22,748 bases of DNA, taken from contig CABFPE010001766.1 of NCBI GenBank assembly GCA_900660155.1, forward strand, positions 1 through 22,748, in the 5' to 3' direction. This document shows, one piece after another, positions 10,831 through 19,130 of this stretch; position 1 is the first letter of the stretch, and each line of letters opens with the position of its first letter. The position numbers and the translations under genes are program-made. The notes beneath the pieces were generated by a model, which saw nothing but the letters and a program-made list of their open reading frames with translations, was not told the origin of the DNA and made no database searches. The stretch comes from Hofstenia miamia. Lineage: Eukaryota > Xenacoelomorpha > Acoela > Hofsteniidae.

Positions 10831-11450
10831 TACATCTTCAGGTCGTCCATGTACCACAGGTGACTCACTGCTCTACCATTCTTCTCCATCTTATACCCTA
10901 TGCCTGTCTCCTTTAACTTTTCTGTGATAGGTATTAAGCTAACTACAAACAGTAGTGGTGCTAAGCTGTCTCCCTGGAATATACCTCGCCTAAACCTCAA
11001 CCTATGCCCATCTATCTCAGTCTGCCACTTTGCCATCTCCCTCTCTAGAAACTCAACCCATTTCTGTGAAACTCCATTAGCCTCTAACGTCCTCAATACC
11101 CACTTATGTGAAATGCTGTCATATGCCTTCCTGTAATCTATCCATGCCATTGCTAAGTTCGTCTTTCTTCTTCTACAATTCTCCACCACTGCCTGGTCTA
11201 TCAACAACTGGTCTTTGCATCCTCTCGTCTTTGTCCTACATCCCTTCTGCTCCTCTGGTATCAACCTATTCTGTTCTAAGTAACATGCCAGCCTACTTGA
11301 AATCACTGAAGTTAGCAATTTCCACGTTGTTGGCAGACATGTTATTGGCCTGAAGTTGCTTGCCTCACTACCTTTCTTTGGGTCCTTCTGTATCAGAAAT
11401 GTCTTCCCCTCTTCTTTCTGTTCCTGCCTACCATTCTCCACCACTTCCAA
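10755..11450 (-). pseudogene. retrotransposon reverse transcriptase fingers/palm
   Basis: Of 231 codons, the first 207 or so are element sequence and the last 24 run into the insert. Visible RT blocks in order: GKTFLIQKDPKKG at 15-27 and NFRPITCLPTTWKLL at 32-46 (finger motifs), then IPEEQKGCR at 64-72. Motif A follows at 104-111 (IDYRKAYD, catalytic D105), motif B at 156-170 (GIFQGDSLAPLLFVV) and motif C at 200-203 (YMDD, D202 and D203). All three catalytic Asp residues are present, so the palm was functional when inserted. In the family this enzyme copies its own RNA at a nicked target site. The Met chosen is simply the first in frame; upstream sequence of the same element lies in another frame, with a shift near 11450. 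The frame is then interrupted just after YMDD by the 219-bp insertion. Confidence 0.92.
10831..10854. repeat. right copy of the 24-bp duplication (RT YMDD codons)
   Basis: Second identical copy flanking the 219-bp insert. Upstream flanking codons (HLW on the minus strand) join naturally to this copy, and downstream codons (ASSRKILQ) join to the other copy, which shows that only one copy belonged to the original element. Confidence 0.92.
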
Positions 11451-11728
11451 GCCCCTGCATACACTAAGCTATTTACTTCTGTGACTTCTTCAGCATCTAT
11501 CCTCTCCAACACTTTATTGACCTTTGCTGTCTCTACTGCTAGCTTGCTTTTCTTAACTCCTCTTGGAACTGGCAACCTAGTTCTCTCACCTATTTCTTCC
11601 TTAATCTTATCTGTACATTCTCTATCTCTGGTCCCGCACTTCCCCATATATTCTCCCAGAACCTTACTGCATCTTCGCCTGCTCTAGCTGTAGCCTTTTC
11701 TCCTGCATCTAGTTCTTTGTAGAATCTT
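11393..11728 (-). pseudogene. retrotransposon region upstream of the RT, frameshifted remnant
   Basis: This is the 5'-most surviving part of the younger copy. Near 11650-11728 the minus strand reads FYKELDAGEKATARAGEDAV followed by RFWENIW, a pattern typical of the segment before the RT in R4-like elements. The frame then shifts near 11645 into an 84-codon frame ending at 11393 (EEIGERTRLPVPRGVKKSKL and onward). That frame overlaps the RT frame without being collinear with it, so a further shift and perhaps a deletion of the usual KAPGPDG-like block is present. Supported by alignment to the older copy (7650-7840). Not translatable as one protein. Confidence 0.65.
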
Positions 11729-13060
11729 CAAATACTATTGTATTTGGTTTATATATGGAAGATGTAAGGCAAGAGACTATTTCTCAACACTTAATGATCC
11801 TTACAAAAGAAAGTGTGACTGATATAAAAATTAAGCATACATTAAGAACTATTTTAATGATAGATGTGTTATCTAACTTTCCCTGGAAAAAATTGTTTTC
11901 ATTTATATTCAAATTTGCATCACAATTACAAAAAATATTGAATTATTTCAAAGCATTGAAGATGAAAAAACATTTGCAGAAAATTTCAAACATACATTTT
12001 CCTAAAACTGAAAAAATGGATAAATTTATATTACAGCTGCTCATTGTTACATTTCATTTTCAGGAATTTGAATTTCATCAAAAAAGCATTGAAATATACT
12101 ACTTTTAAAAAATAAAATAAACAATACCATAACTAATACATTTTTACATTTTAGAGGTAAGTATGTTTTTAGAACTGATGAGATTTCATCTAGCAACTTC
12201 ACTTTATTTACTTTACCTAAATCAGCATGGCCTCCAAAATCAATATTATTTGCAATAGTTTGTAATACAAATAAGGATGTACATAGAGTTTAAATTCAAA
12301 CCATTAAATTTGGTGTATTGTCTGTACACAATTTAGTAAAAGAAGAAGAATTTATTTCTTTAAGTAATATATATTTTGACTCTAGAGATCAAATTTAGAA
12401 TGACATTAAGCTAAATTGCATTTTCAAATGCAATACTGTTGATAGTGATATTATAAAGGTATGGCATTTGATACAGAATTTAAAAATACTGATAAGCCTG
12501 ATGTACAACCTTGTCAATATAAAATAGTTGGTTCACAATTACTCCTTAGAAAAATTTTAAAAAGGTACAGGCATAACTTGCAAATTCATGCAAATATAAT
12601 TGAAATTAATCAGGATTTTGCATATAGCTTACATTTTAATCAATTAATATTTGGACAAGCTACATCAAATGGTATAATTTTTGCTGAAGAAAATGGGCTG
12701 CATTGGTTCTTTGCAAATAATGCAGGCCCTATGAAATAGATTAGTTTGCAAAATTTGACATATTTCTTTCCTCATGTAAACAAATTGTCAAAATATTACC
12801 ACTAATTAATTCATGTTAGAGAAGCGCCATCCAACGGCAATATTCTGAATTCTTACCATTTGATTTGTGGCTATGTTTTAACAAATTTTTTATTAAAACT
12901 ATATTTAAACTCTTAACCATGTTGATTTTGTATGGCCCTAAATTTATTTTTCTTAAAACAATTGATTGCTTTAAATATACAGATATATTTGTAATTTTTA
13001 GAGCCTGCTGCTATAATAATAAAAAAAGCCAATTCATTTTAAAGTTCAATACTTTTTTGT
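11729..13060 (+). pseudogene. unrecognised coding-like frames, interrupted (possible decayed gene or transposon ORF)
   Basis: Three patches look more protein-like than background but match no family I know. One is a frame at 11755-12108 (117 codons, Lys/Phe-rich). The second is a frame from about 12154 through 12406, with segments such as TDEISSSNFTLFTLPKSAWP and SVHNLVKEEEFISLSNIYFD, broken by in-frame TAA and TAG. The third is a frame at 12461-12739 (92 codons, starting MAFDTEFKNTDKPDVQ and ending NNAGPMK). They share the strand, follow each other closely and could be parts of one decayed ORF. There is no supporting promoter or clear splice structure. The younger retrotransposon ends just to the left, so it may have inserted next to or into this unit. 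I cannot assign a function, and chance frames in AT-rich DNA remain possible. Confidence 0.25.
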
Positions 13061-13907
13061 AATGCAATAATGAAATTCAAATCCATTTAACCTATGCTTG
13101 AGCTTAAAATAAATTTATGAAAAGTGACATCAGGACAGGATGAAAGTTGGAATACTTTACTTAATTTTAGAGGAGGCAAGTCTTCTAAAAGAATGCGTTT
13201 TAGAGATATTAATTTTTTGTCATTTAGCAGTCTATATTAGATTAATTTTTTACTGGCTTTATCTGGCCGGCTACGCCAGTTTACACCTATGAAATGACGC
13301 ATTAATTGATAAAATATGTGCCATTTGGAGCTAACAGTAATCAAAATTTATGTTGGATATATATGATTGTAAATACAGCATGACTGAAGTTTGAATTTGA
13401 GAGGTGAATACTTCAGCTGCTAGACAAGGAAGGCAGAGGTGGTATTGCAATTTGCAAGGCAGAACTCAAAATATTTAACTTACACATAGGATTGCAGAGG
13501 CTTTAGAGCAAAACAATTAAATTGTACACAAGATGTTCGATTGAATGCGATACCATGGCACTAACTAAATCTAGAACGTTTATTTTCATAGCCTGTGTTG
13601 TCAATGATTTAAAAAAATTCACCTTAACTAATTTTATAAAAGCTGTTATATTGAAAAGTAAGCACTTACTGCGGCATAATGTTTGTGGATGGAAACTGTG
13701 TGCACTTCTTCATGAAAAAGAATTACAATGTTTTGCATACGATTTATAATCAATTATTACAACTTAATAGATTAAAATTCGGAAAACCCGCAATTTTGAA
13801 TTTTGTCGATTTTTGAAAAAGTACAGCAATCAACAATTTTGTGAATAGGTTCACTGAACACATTTATGAAAAACTTTTAGCTGGATTCATTGTTACCTCT
13901 AAGTGTT
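13061..13907. other. no gene recognised
   Basis: AT-rich sequence with one short frame (13522-13749, 75 codons) lacking recognisable motifs. A small GC-rich palindromic patch around 13253-13280 (ctggc...tggccggc...gccag) is the only local structure noticed. Confidence 0.5.
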
Positions 13908-13928
13908 CTATATATATATATATATATC
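13908..13928. repeat. (TA)n microsatellite
   Basis: Short uninterrupted TA tract of about 21 bases, shortly before the GC-richer repeat block. Confidence 0.9.
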
Positions 13929-13964
13929 AACAGACTGAAGAGTGTGTGTCAACAGATTAAAATC

Positions 13965-14600
13965 CGGAACTACCCCTAGAAGTGTACCGTTAAGGCCGGT
14001 TTAATCATGCTTGACCACTGGCGATCCCGGCACACAGAGTGCTGATCTGTGTTGAGTCTGATCAGCAGAGAGTGAAGCCGAAGGCTGAGCTTCATGAGAG
14101 GGTTGCGCCTCTCCAGCTTTCGCCAACCAAGGCTACTAACTGGGTGACTCGTGAGCACAAGATGTCGGCATAACTAAAACCTATGATGAAGCAAAGCTCC
14201 TTCATAGGTACAGCTCAGCAAATGCTGGCCTAGGCCTATCTAGAGGCCAGAGACAGAGGAATTCTCTGTATTACTGCCCTCATAGATGCACCCTATGGCT
14301 CTGGGCACTGGCAGCAATTTAATGCTTAGAAGTCGCCGTCTGTTCCACAAAAACAGACAGTCTCATCATCATCACCGCCCCCCCATGTGCATAGCACACA
14401 TGGCAGCACCTTCGTTACCCTGTTGTTTAACGTCCACTCTTGGTTCGGGACTCCACAAAGCGACGCGCCCGTCAAGTGTTAGCTCAGCACCACCCTTATG
14501 ATTGGCTTTCGCCTTTCATAATGGGAGGTAGCTTCTCCAGGAACCACCGCGTCGAGGTTACTTTCTAGGACGATTCAGGCACAGCCCTTTCGGTTCCCCA
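13965..14600. repeat. GC-richer unclassified interspersed repeat
   Basis: Base composition changes abruptly from AT-rich to near-balanced over about 630 bases and then returns, which marks a distinct inserted unit. An 83-base part (14183-14265) recurs at 15260-15342 with 80 of 83 bases identical, showing that it is a dispersed repeat. Local structures include CCTATGA...TCATAGG around 14180-14210, the palindrome GGCCTAGGCC near 14228-14237, and CATGTG...CACATG near 14384-14402. Short frames on either strand (14286-14501 plus; 13976-14158 minus) have no recognisable domains. A B-box-like string (ggttcgggactcc) near 14443 lacks a convincing A box, so a tRNA-derived SINE is not supported. Boundaries are approximate. 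Confidence 0.55.
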
Positions 14601-14654
14601 GAAGTAATTATACAGAGTTTTGCACTATTCATTTTAAACGCTATGAAAAATATA

Positions 14655-14685
14655 GACCGGTTTCGATTCTGAAAATCATCATCAG
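14655..14685 (-). ncRNA. hammerhead-ribozyme-like core motif (copy 1)
   Basis: Read on the minus strand: CTGATGA, one extra base, a stem-loop (GATT paired with AATC, loop TTCAG), then GAAAC and CGGTC. These are the conserved elements of a hammerhead core (CUGANGA, helix II, GAAA, and a GUC cleavage triplet), with the minimal self-complementary ACCGGU third stem described for Penelope-like elements. Departures: one extra base between CUGANGA and helix II, and weak pairing for helix I (only two pairs next to the core). It may therefore be a decayed ribozyme, or a repeat end that merely resembles one. A homologous copy is at 21990-22022. Confidence 0.4.
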
Positions 14686-14700
14686 TAACAAATATGCAGG

Positions 14701-15062
14701 GAAATAAATATTTACAATTGACTACGCTGTAATAATACAAAATTACTGCATGCACACTACAATAAATTTAATGTTATCTTGTTTTGTTGCTTACTTAGTA
14801 ATTGATTTTTCTTTTGTTTGCTTGATGATTAAAGCTTCGCCTATTTTAGGATGTTTTGTTCTTAGTTGCATGTAAATATTTTTTTCTTTAGCTTGGTGTT
14901 CATGCATTAACATTCTGATCTTAGGTGTCCGTTATTATACTCCTTCATTCGTGTTACCAAATGTCGCTTTGTTTTCGCGATCATCACATTTATAATTGTA
15001 GACAACAGAGTAAACTAAGTTCTTCGGAAGACCTTTATTTTGGAACATATATAAATAGCGTT

Positions 15063-15064
<2 letters not shown>
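14701..15064. other. no gene recognised
   Basis: AT-rich sequence between the hammerhead-like motif and a long TA tract. The minus-strand 65-codon frame at 14558-14755 only overlaps the repeat edge and has no motif. Confidence 0.5.

Positions 15065-15111
<47 letters not shown>
15065..15111. repeat. (TA)n microsatellite, about 46 bases
   Basis: Uninterrupted TA tract immediately before the duplicated block at 15111-15258. A shorter TA run at 15344-15354 opens the second copy of that block. Confidence 0.95.
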
Positions 15112-15113
<2 letters not shown>

Positions 15114-15502
15114 TATAAAAAGCACTTTATTGTTTAAATTTCGAAAATAAAAATTAATGCCAGATGTTTTTGGATTTCCAGCACTTGGCTCAATTTGTGA
15201 TGATTATTTTTACAATAAAATCTTAAGTTAAATTTAAAAGATGCAGCGGTACTTTAGANATGATGAAGCAAAGCTCCTTCATAGGTAAGGCACAGCAAAT
15301 GCTGGCCTAGGCCTATCTAGAGGCCAGAGACAGAGGAATTCTNATATATATATATCTTATAAAAAGCACTTTATTGTTTAAATTTCGAAAATAAAAATTA
15401 ATGCCAGATGTTTTTGGATTTCCAGCACTTGGCTCAATTTGTGATGATTATTTTTACAATAAAATCTTAAGTTAAATTTAAAAGATGCAGCGGTACTTTA
15501 GA
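15100..15502. repeat. exact duplication flanking an N-bounded 83-bp segment (probable assembly artefact)
   Basis: The 148 bases at 15111-15258 recur at 15355-15502 without a single difference, plus about 11 bases of TA run on the left. Between them lie a single N at 15259, an 83-base segment resembling 14183-14265, and a single N at 15343. Exact repetition on both sides of single N characters is what a mis-filled or mis-joined gap produces. The true genome may contain the block once, or once with a collapsed TA tract. Confidence 0.8.
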
Positions 15503-15594
15503 ACCTTTAAAAGATCAATGACGATCATTATGATAACTTTTTGCTTAAGCTATATATACATAAATAAATAACCATATAACAGTAGAAATTAGTA

Positions 15595-15960
15595 ACTGCT
15601 TAATTAATGTTAATTCTAATGCAAGCGCGCAAATGCTATAAATTGTGCAATGAAAATATTGCATGTAACCATAAATTCTTAATAAGCGAGGCTGCATTAT
15701 TTATTTTGGAAATTTGTTATAGCATTGTTTATGGGAAATCATATATGTGTGATCAACTCTATATTAAAAACAAGAAAAACCATTTGAAAATATATCAAGA
15801 ATCACACATATCTTTAAAATAAGTATTTTGTCAATACATTTTCTTTGTTAGTTAAAACTACTTTTAATGCAAGGTGTTATGCAAGGTACCTCAGCAATTT
15901 TTTACAACTTATGCGATTAATTTGACAGTCGTTTTCATATATTGATGATCAAAGCTTGTT
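15595..15960. repeat. diverged dispersed repeat, copy A
   Basis: Shares ordered blocks with 18180-18450: a shared tttgaaaatatatca string, an aactctat(at)taaaaa block just before it, a gcaggta/gggtacctcagcaa-like block about 100 bases further, and an aatttgac block after that. The order and spacing are kept, so they are old copies of one repeat in the same orientation. The frame at 15607-15822 within it (71 codons) has no recognisable motif. Confidence 0.5.
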
Positions 15961-16900
15961 GAGTGCATTCAGTGTAAATGTAATCCTGGTTGAACGGAAT
16001 ATACAAGCAATTATTAAGAGATAAAAATATTATAATTAATAAACATAAAATTTGTCTATCAAATATATTCCGTTTCAAAAAGAATTGGTAATCAAGTTGT
16101 TTACGCAAAATGCAATGATTAGCTAATCAAGATGTAGCTTTATTTTGTAACTGACGTTAGTTAAATTAATCAAACTTAAGGGAAGCACAAGATAAAATAA
16201 AAGTATAGATAAATTGTGAAAATTCTGAAAGTTGAAGTAGGATTTTATAAGTTCCCTTGTGCTTTTCTAAAGTGCATAGCACATAGATTTCATTCGAAGA
16301 TTTTCTATATTACTTGATTTGCCTAACTTATATTCTGTTGTCTTCAGTAATAGCGTCATAAAATGAATTAATGCAATGTTAAAATTTCACATTTCAAATG
16401 CAGCAAGATGAAAATTTTGTCGACAAATAAGCTTACCATACATTTTTTTCAGATGTTTAGTAGCAGTGGCGGCAAACTTGAGGGCCTAGGCCTCTCTTCT
16501 CTTTAAAATTTACAAATTATGCAGCATTCAAATTGGAGCAGTTATTTAACCCAAGCCAGGCTTTTAAGATATTATTTCTACATATAAAAATCTATGATCA
16601 AATGTTTGATACATCGGTATTTTATGATTGATGATAAGTATGAAAAACTTCAGAGGTTTACCATTGAAATTTAAAATATTAAAGCACAATGAATATCTAA
16701 TATATAATTTTGTTTTATTGTGGTGCAGTTTAGCAACTATCAGGTTCTAAAACTCACAGGAAAAAAATGATGACTTCAGATGTCTGAGCTTAGTGTGAAA
16801 CAGAAAAAGAACTTTGCCGCATACAATAATTCTGCTGCGTATAAATTAGCTTGAAACATTGAACAGAATCAACGTTTACAGACTCACGGCAGATTAGTGT
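15961..16900. other. no gene recognised
   Basis: AT-rich sequence. The only compositional feature is a short GC-rich palindromic patch (gagggcctaggcctc) near 16480-16495, of the kind often seen at old repeat edges. The minus-strand frame at 16790-16999 overlaps the next region in another frame and shows no motif. Confidence 0.45.
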
Positions 16901-16907
16901 ATTGGTT

Positions 16908-17252
16908 TCATTTGTAGTTAGGACAAGCTTCGTTGCTATTTTCCGGCAAAGTTGTGTGCACATACAATTTGTTTTGGTGTATCTTAAAAACTCGCGCAAA
17001 AGTTTCTGTCGTCGTCTCTAACAGTTTGCAAACAGGTTTCAATACTTCTGATAATGCAAATTGATGAAAGCTACTTTTTGAAATAATTTTCTGGTGGTTT
17101 TGGTAAACTTTCATGTCTGAAAGTGTAGATTCTGTAACAGCGAAATTAGCTACAACAGTGCAAATCCTCATTGGTCTCCCCCAACACACATTTGTCAAAT
17201 TCTTCTTTTGTGAGATTGGTCACCCCACCTGATCGATGGTGAGTGGTTAGCC
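16908..17252 (-). pseudogene. unrecognised coding-like patch with a frameshift
   Basis: On the minus strand, a frame upstream of the main 96-codon frame reads a protein-like segment (SGGVTNLTKEEFDKCVLGET followed by NEDLHCCS) and then hits a TAA near 17150. The 16908-17198 frame continues from about the same point with a plausible helical segment (FHQFALSEVLKPVCKLLETT). A single frameshift near 17150-17160 would join them. Residue composition (Glu, Lys, Thr, Cys) is less AT-driven than background. I do not recognise the family, and no start, splice site or partner gene is evident. It could be an exon of a decayed host gene or a transposon remnant. Confidence 0.25.
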
Positions 17253-17260
17253 ACAACTTC

Positions 17261-17295
17261 AATGCCAGATGTTTTTGTATTTCTAGCAGTTGGCT
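17261..17295. repeat. 35-bp copy of the 15158-15192 repeat segment
   Basis: The string beginning aatgccagatgttttt, followed by a cag(c/t)...ttggct end, recurs here with a few substitutions relative to 15158-15192 (and its exact duplicate near 15402). It lies about 900 bases before repeat copy B, suggesting that a larger repeat has been split. Confidence 0.6.
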
Positions 17296-17317
17296 GACAA
17301 TAAGAAATTTGTTATTG

Positions 17318-17363
17318 TAGAATGTTCTCTCCTTGGGACTTCATTCCACAGTGGAACATTCTA
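17318..17363. repeat. nested palindromes (10-bp inverted repeat around a 13-base palindrome)
   Basis: TAGAATGTTC at 17318-17327 and GAACATTCTA at 17354-17363 are perfect reverse complements. Inside them, TTCCAC-a-GTGGAA at 17344-17356 is itself palindromic and overlaps the right arm. Confidence 0.6.
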
Positions 17364-18140
17364 ACCAAACAAAGAACGAGTAATAAATTGCAGTTTGCTT
17401 TTTACTTGCAGTTTAGCGAAGTAACGTGGAACCAATTGTGTACTCCAATAACAACCCAGAGAAGAAATATCTTGGTAAATCTTCTGATAGTTGAGATGGC
17501 CTCCGGCCGGCGCAGAACTAAGAAAAACCTAATCCCTACGCTCAGCTCATCGAAAGTTGAAAGGCCACACTGGCTTGTTATCGTACATGTGAACAAAAAA
17601 CCTTACTCCCCTAAACCTACGTTATCCCTTAGGGTACAGAAGGGGTTACTGGTATTCAGTTTCGGTCACCAGTAGCGTTGCTGTACCCAAAGCAATGCCC
17701 TATATTTAGTTAATGTACATATTAAACATTAATATAAAATAAGGAAAAACAATAAAATATATCCGGAAAAGTAAAGGCCAATTTAGCAAAATTTATTATA
17801 TCTAAAAGGTTAATCAAATAGCAGATCGGGAAATATGTAAAAAAAAATAATACAACTGAACGTTGGGAAATTAAAACTTAAATTAAAACATCTGACAATA
17901 TCAGAAATCACACATTAAACAATAGTAAACATTTACGTTTAACAAAAAGTGCTGAGCAGACGATCAGTCATCTATCGAACAATTTAAATTAAATAAAGCA
18001 ACGCAATGATGACTCGACAGCCAGCGACCAATAAGAAATAAGCATAAGGCACACGGATTAGAATAAAATAAAATAGCACCGAATCTCTTATTTTGACCAC
18101 TAATAATACAAAATGGTTATATATCCGGGATTATGCTACA
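17364..18140. other. no recognised gene; GC-richer patch 17480-17690
   Basis: A plus-strand frame at 17322-17675 (117 codons) spans a GC-richer patch and includes MASGRRRTKKNLIPTLSSSK, but no family is recognised and no regulatory context supports it. A perfect 7-bp inverted repeat (TACTGGT at 17647-17653, ACCAGTA at 17668-17674) sits at the end of the patch. The compositional change suggests a small inserted repeat, not a host exon. From 17690 to 18140 the sequence is plain AT-rich. Confidence 0.35.
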
Positions 18141-18159
18141 ATATATATATATATATATA
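18141..18159. repeat. (TA)n microsatellite
   Basis: Uninterrupted TA tract of about 19 bases just before repeat copy B. Confidence 0.9.
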
Positions 18160-18179
18160 CTTGCATAATATTGACAAAT

Positions 18180-18450
18180 GATGAATTCTAATTTGGTCGC
18201 TAATGACTATAGTATTATTTAAAGGTATTTGTCATTAACTCTATTAAAAATAAAAAAAAATTTGAAAATATATCATGAATTTTATATATCCTTGAAATCA
18301 GAATTTTATTTATTTACTTTATTACTCCATATAAGTTTTAATAAGACGTATTATGGAAGAAACAAGTCATTTGCAGGGTACTTCAGCAACTTTGATTGTT
18401 TTTAAGAAGTTATAAAATAATATTAATAATTTGACTGCTTGTATTCTACT
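18180..18450. repeat. diverged dispersed repeat, copy B
   Basis: Ordered blocks match 15595-15960 in the same orientation, including tttgaaaatatatca near 18260-18275 and gcagggtacttcagcaa near 18375-18391. Divergence is high, so the duplication is old and different in kind from the exact 148-bp duplication at 15.1-15.5 kb. Confidence 0.5.
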
Positions 18451-19130
18451 CATTTATATTTTGGGTATTAATTGAAATTCATTTGCACTTGGTAAATAGC
18501 TTATACCACCATTAATGTGTGTGCATATTTCAAGTTGACATTTAACAATTTTAAAAAAACTATTGTAAGTAAATCTTAAAAATATTTAACATGTAAGCCC
18601 ACAGCCGACACTATTTATAATAAAGCTATTGTGTCATATGTAGCTCTGTTAGAGGCCTAGAGAAACCACACAATTTATAATCCTATTCTGTATAAAGCAT
18701 ATTTGGCTTGTGGAGGATCTGTTATTTACGTTGCTAAAAAAGCTGTGGAACTTTCTTAGTGTGGCATATTGATATTTTTTAACTCTTATTTGGTAGCATT
18801 TTTTAAATGTCTACTCATTCTATATATGGTAATGATTTCAACTGTGCGTAAACTTAGTTTTTTCAAAAGCATTATGAAGAAAGAATTTAGTGTATTTTCA
18901 AGTTATGAATTTTAGTGCATTACATAAACTCAATTGATAAAACCAATATTTAATTTTCAAAAAATAATCAAATTTCAGATTTGATGTCATCGAAAAATGA
19001 TTGCTTCAAATTGCAAATTGATTGCTTCGATATAACGTTTTGTTTAGATTGAACATCAATCCAGGAAATATGTGCTTATATATTTCTTTCATCACTTGCA
19101 CAAACATGCTCAACTAAATTAATACCTCAG
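18451..19130. other. no gene recognised
   Basis: AT-rich sequence without a supportable frame, repeat or structure. Confidence 0.5.

Larger units (their letters stand above)
9064..11728 (-). mobile_element. RLE-type non-LTR retrotransposon (R2/R4-like), 5'-truncated and disrupted, with (TAA)n tail
   Basis: On the minus strand, consecutive open frames give, in order, a reverse transcriptase, a C-terminal CCHC-type zinc knuckle and a restriction-like endonuclease. That is the single-ORF architecture of R2/R4-type LINEs, not of L1/RTE/Jockey types, which carry an N-terminal AP endonuclease. The YMDDLK-x-YA active site and the RPD...D endonuclease motif suggest the R4/Dong/Rex6 branch; this is from family knowledge and not tested by phylogeny. 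The 3' end follows the stop codon after about 43 bases and a (TAA)n tail at about 9064-9099. The 5' end stops within the region before the RT, near 11728, although the older copy continues further, so this copy is 5'-truncated. The frame is broken by at least three shifts (near 11645, 11450 and 9860) and by a 219-bp insertion with a 24-bp duplication at 10588-10854. It cannot make a working protein. No target-site duplication around the whole element was found. Confidence 0.88.

Noticed and set aside
9045..11740. Target-site duplication around the younger retrotransposon
   Set aside because: Weakly similar strings (tactgtattgta on the left, tactattgta on the right) do not match exactly and are not placed cleanly at both ends.
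14401..14460. tRNA-derived SINE head (B-box-like ggttcgggactcc near 14443)
   Set aside because: No acceptable A box at the right distance and no cloverleaf could be drawn.
15111..15502. Genuine tandem duplication with repeat insertion
   Set aside because: Exact identity combined with single N characters at both junctions is better explained by assembly error.
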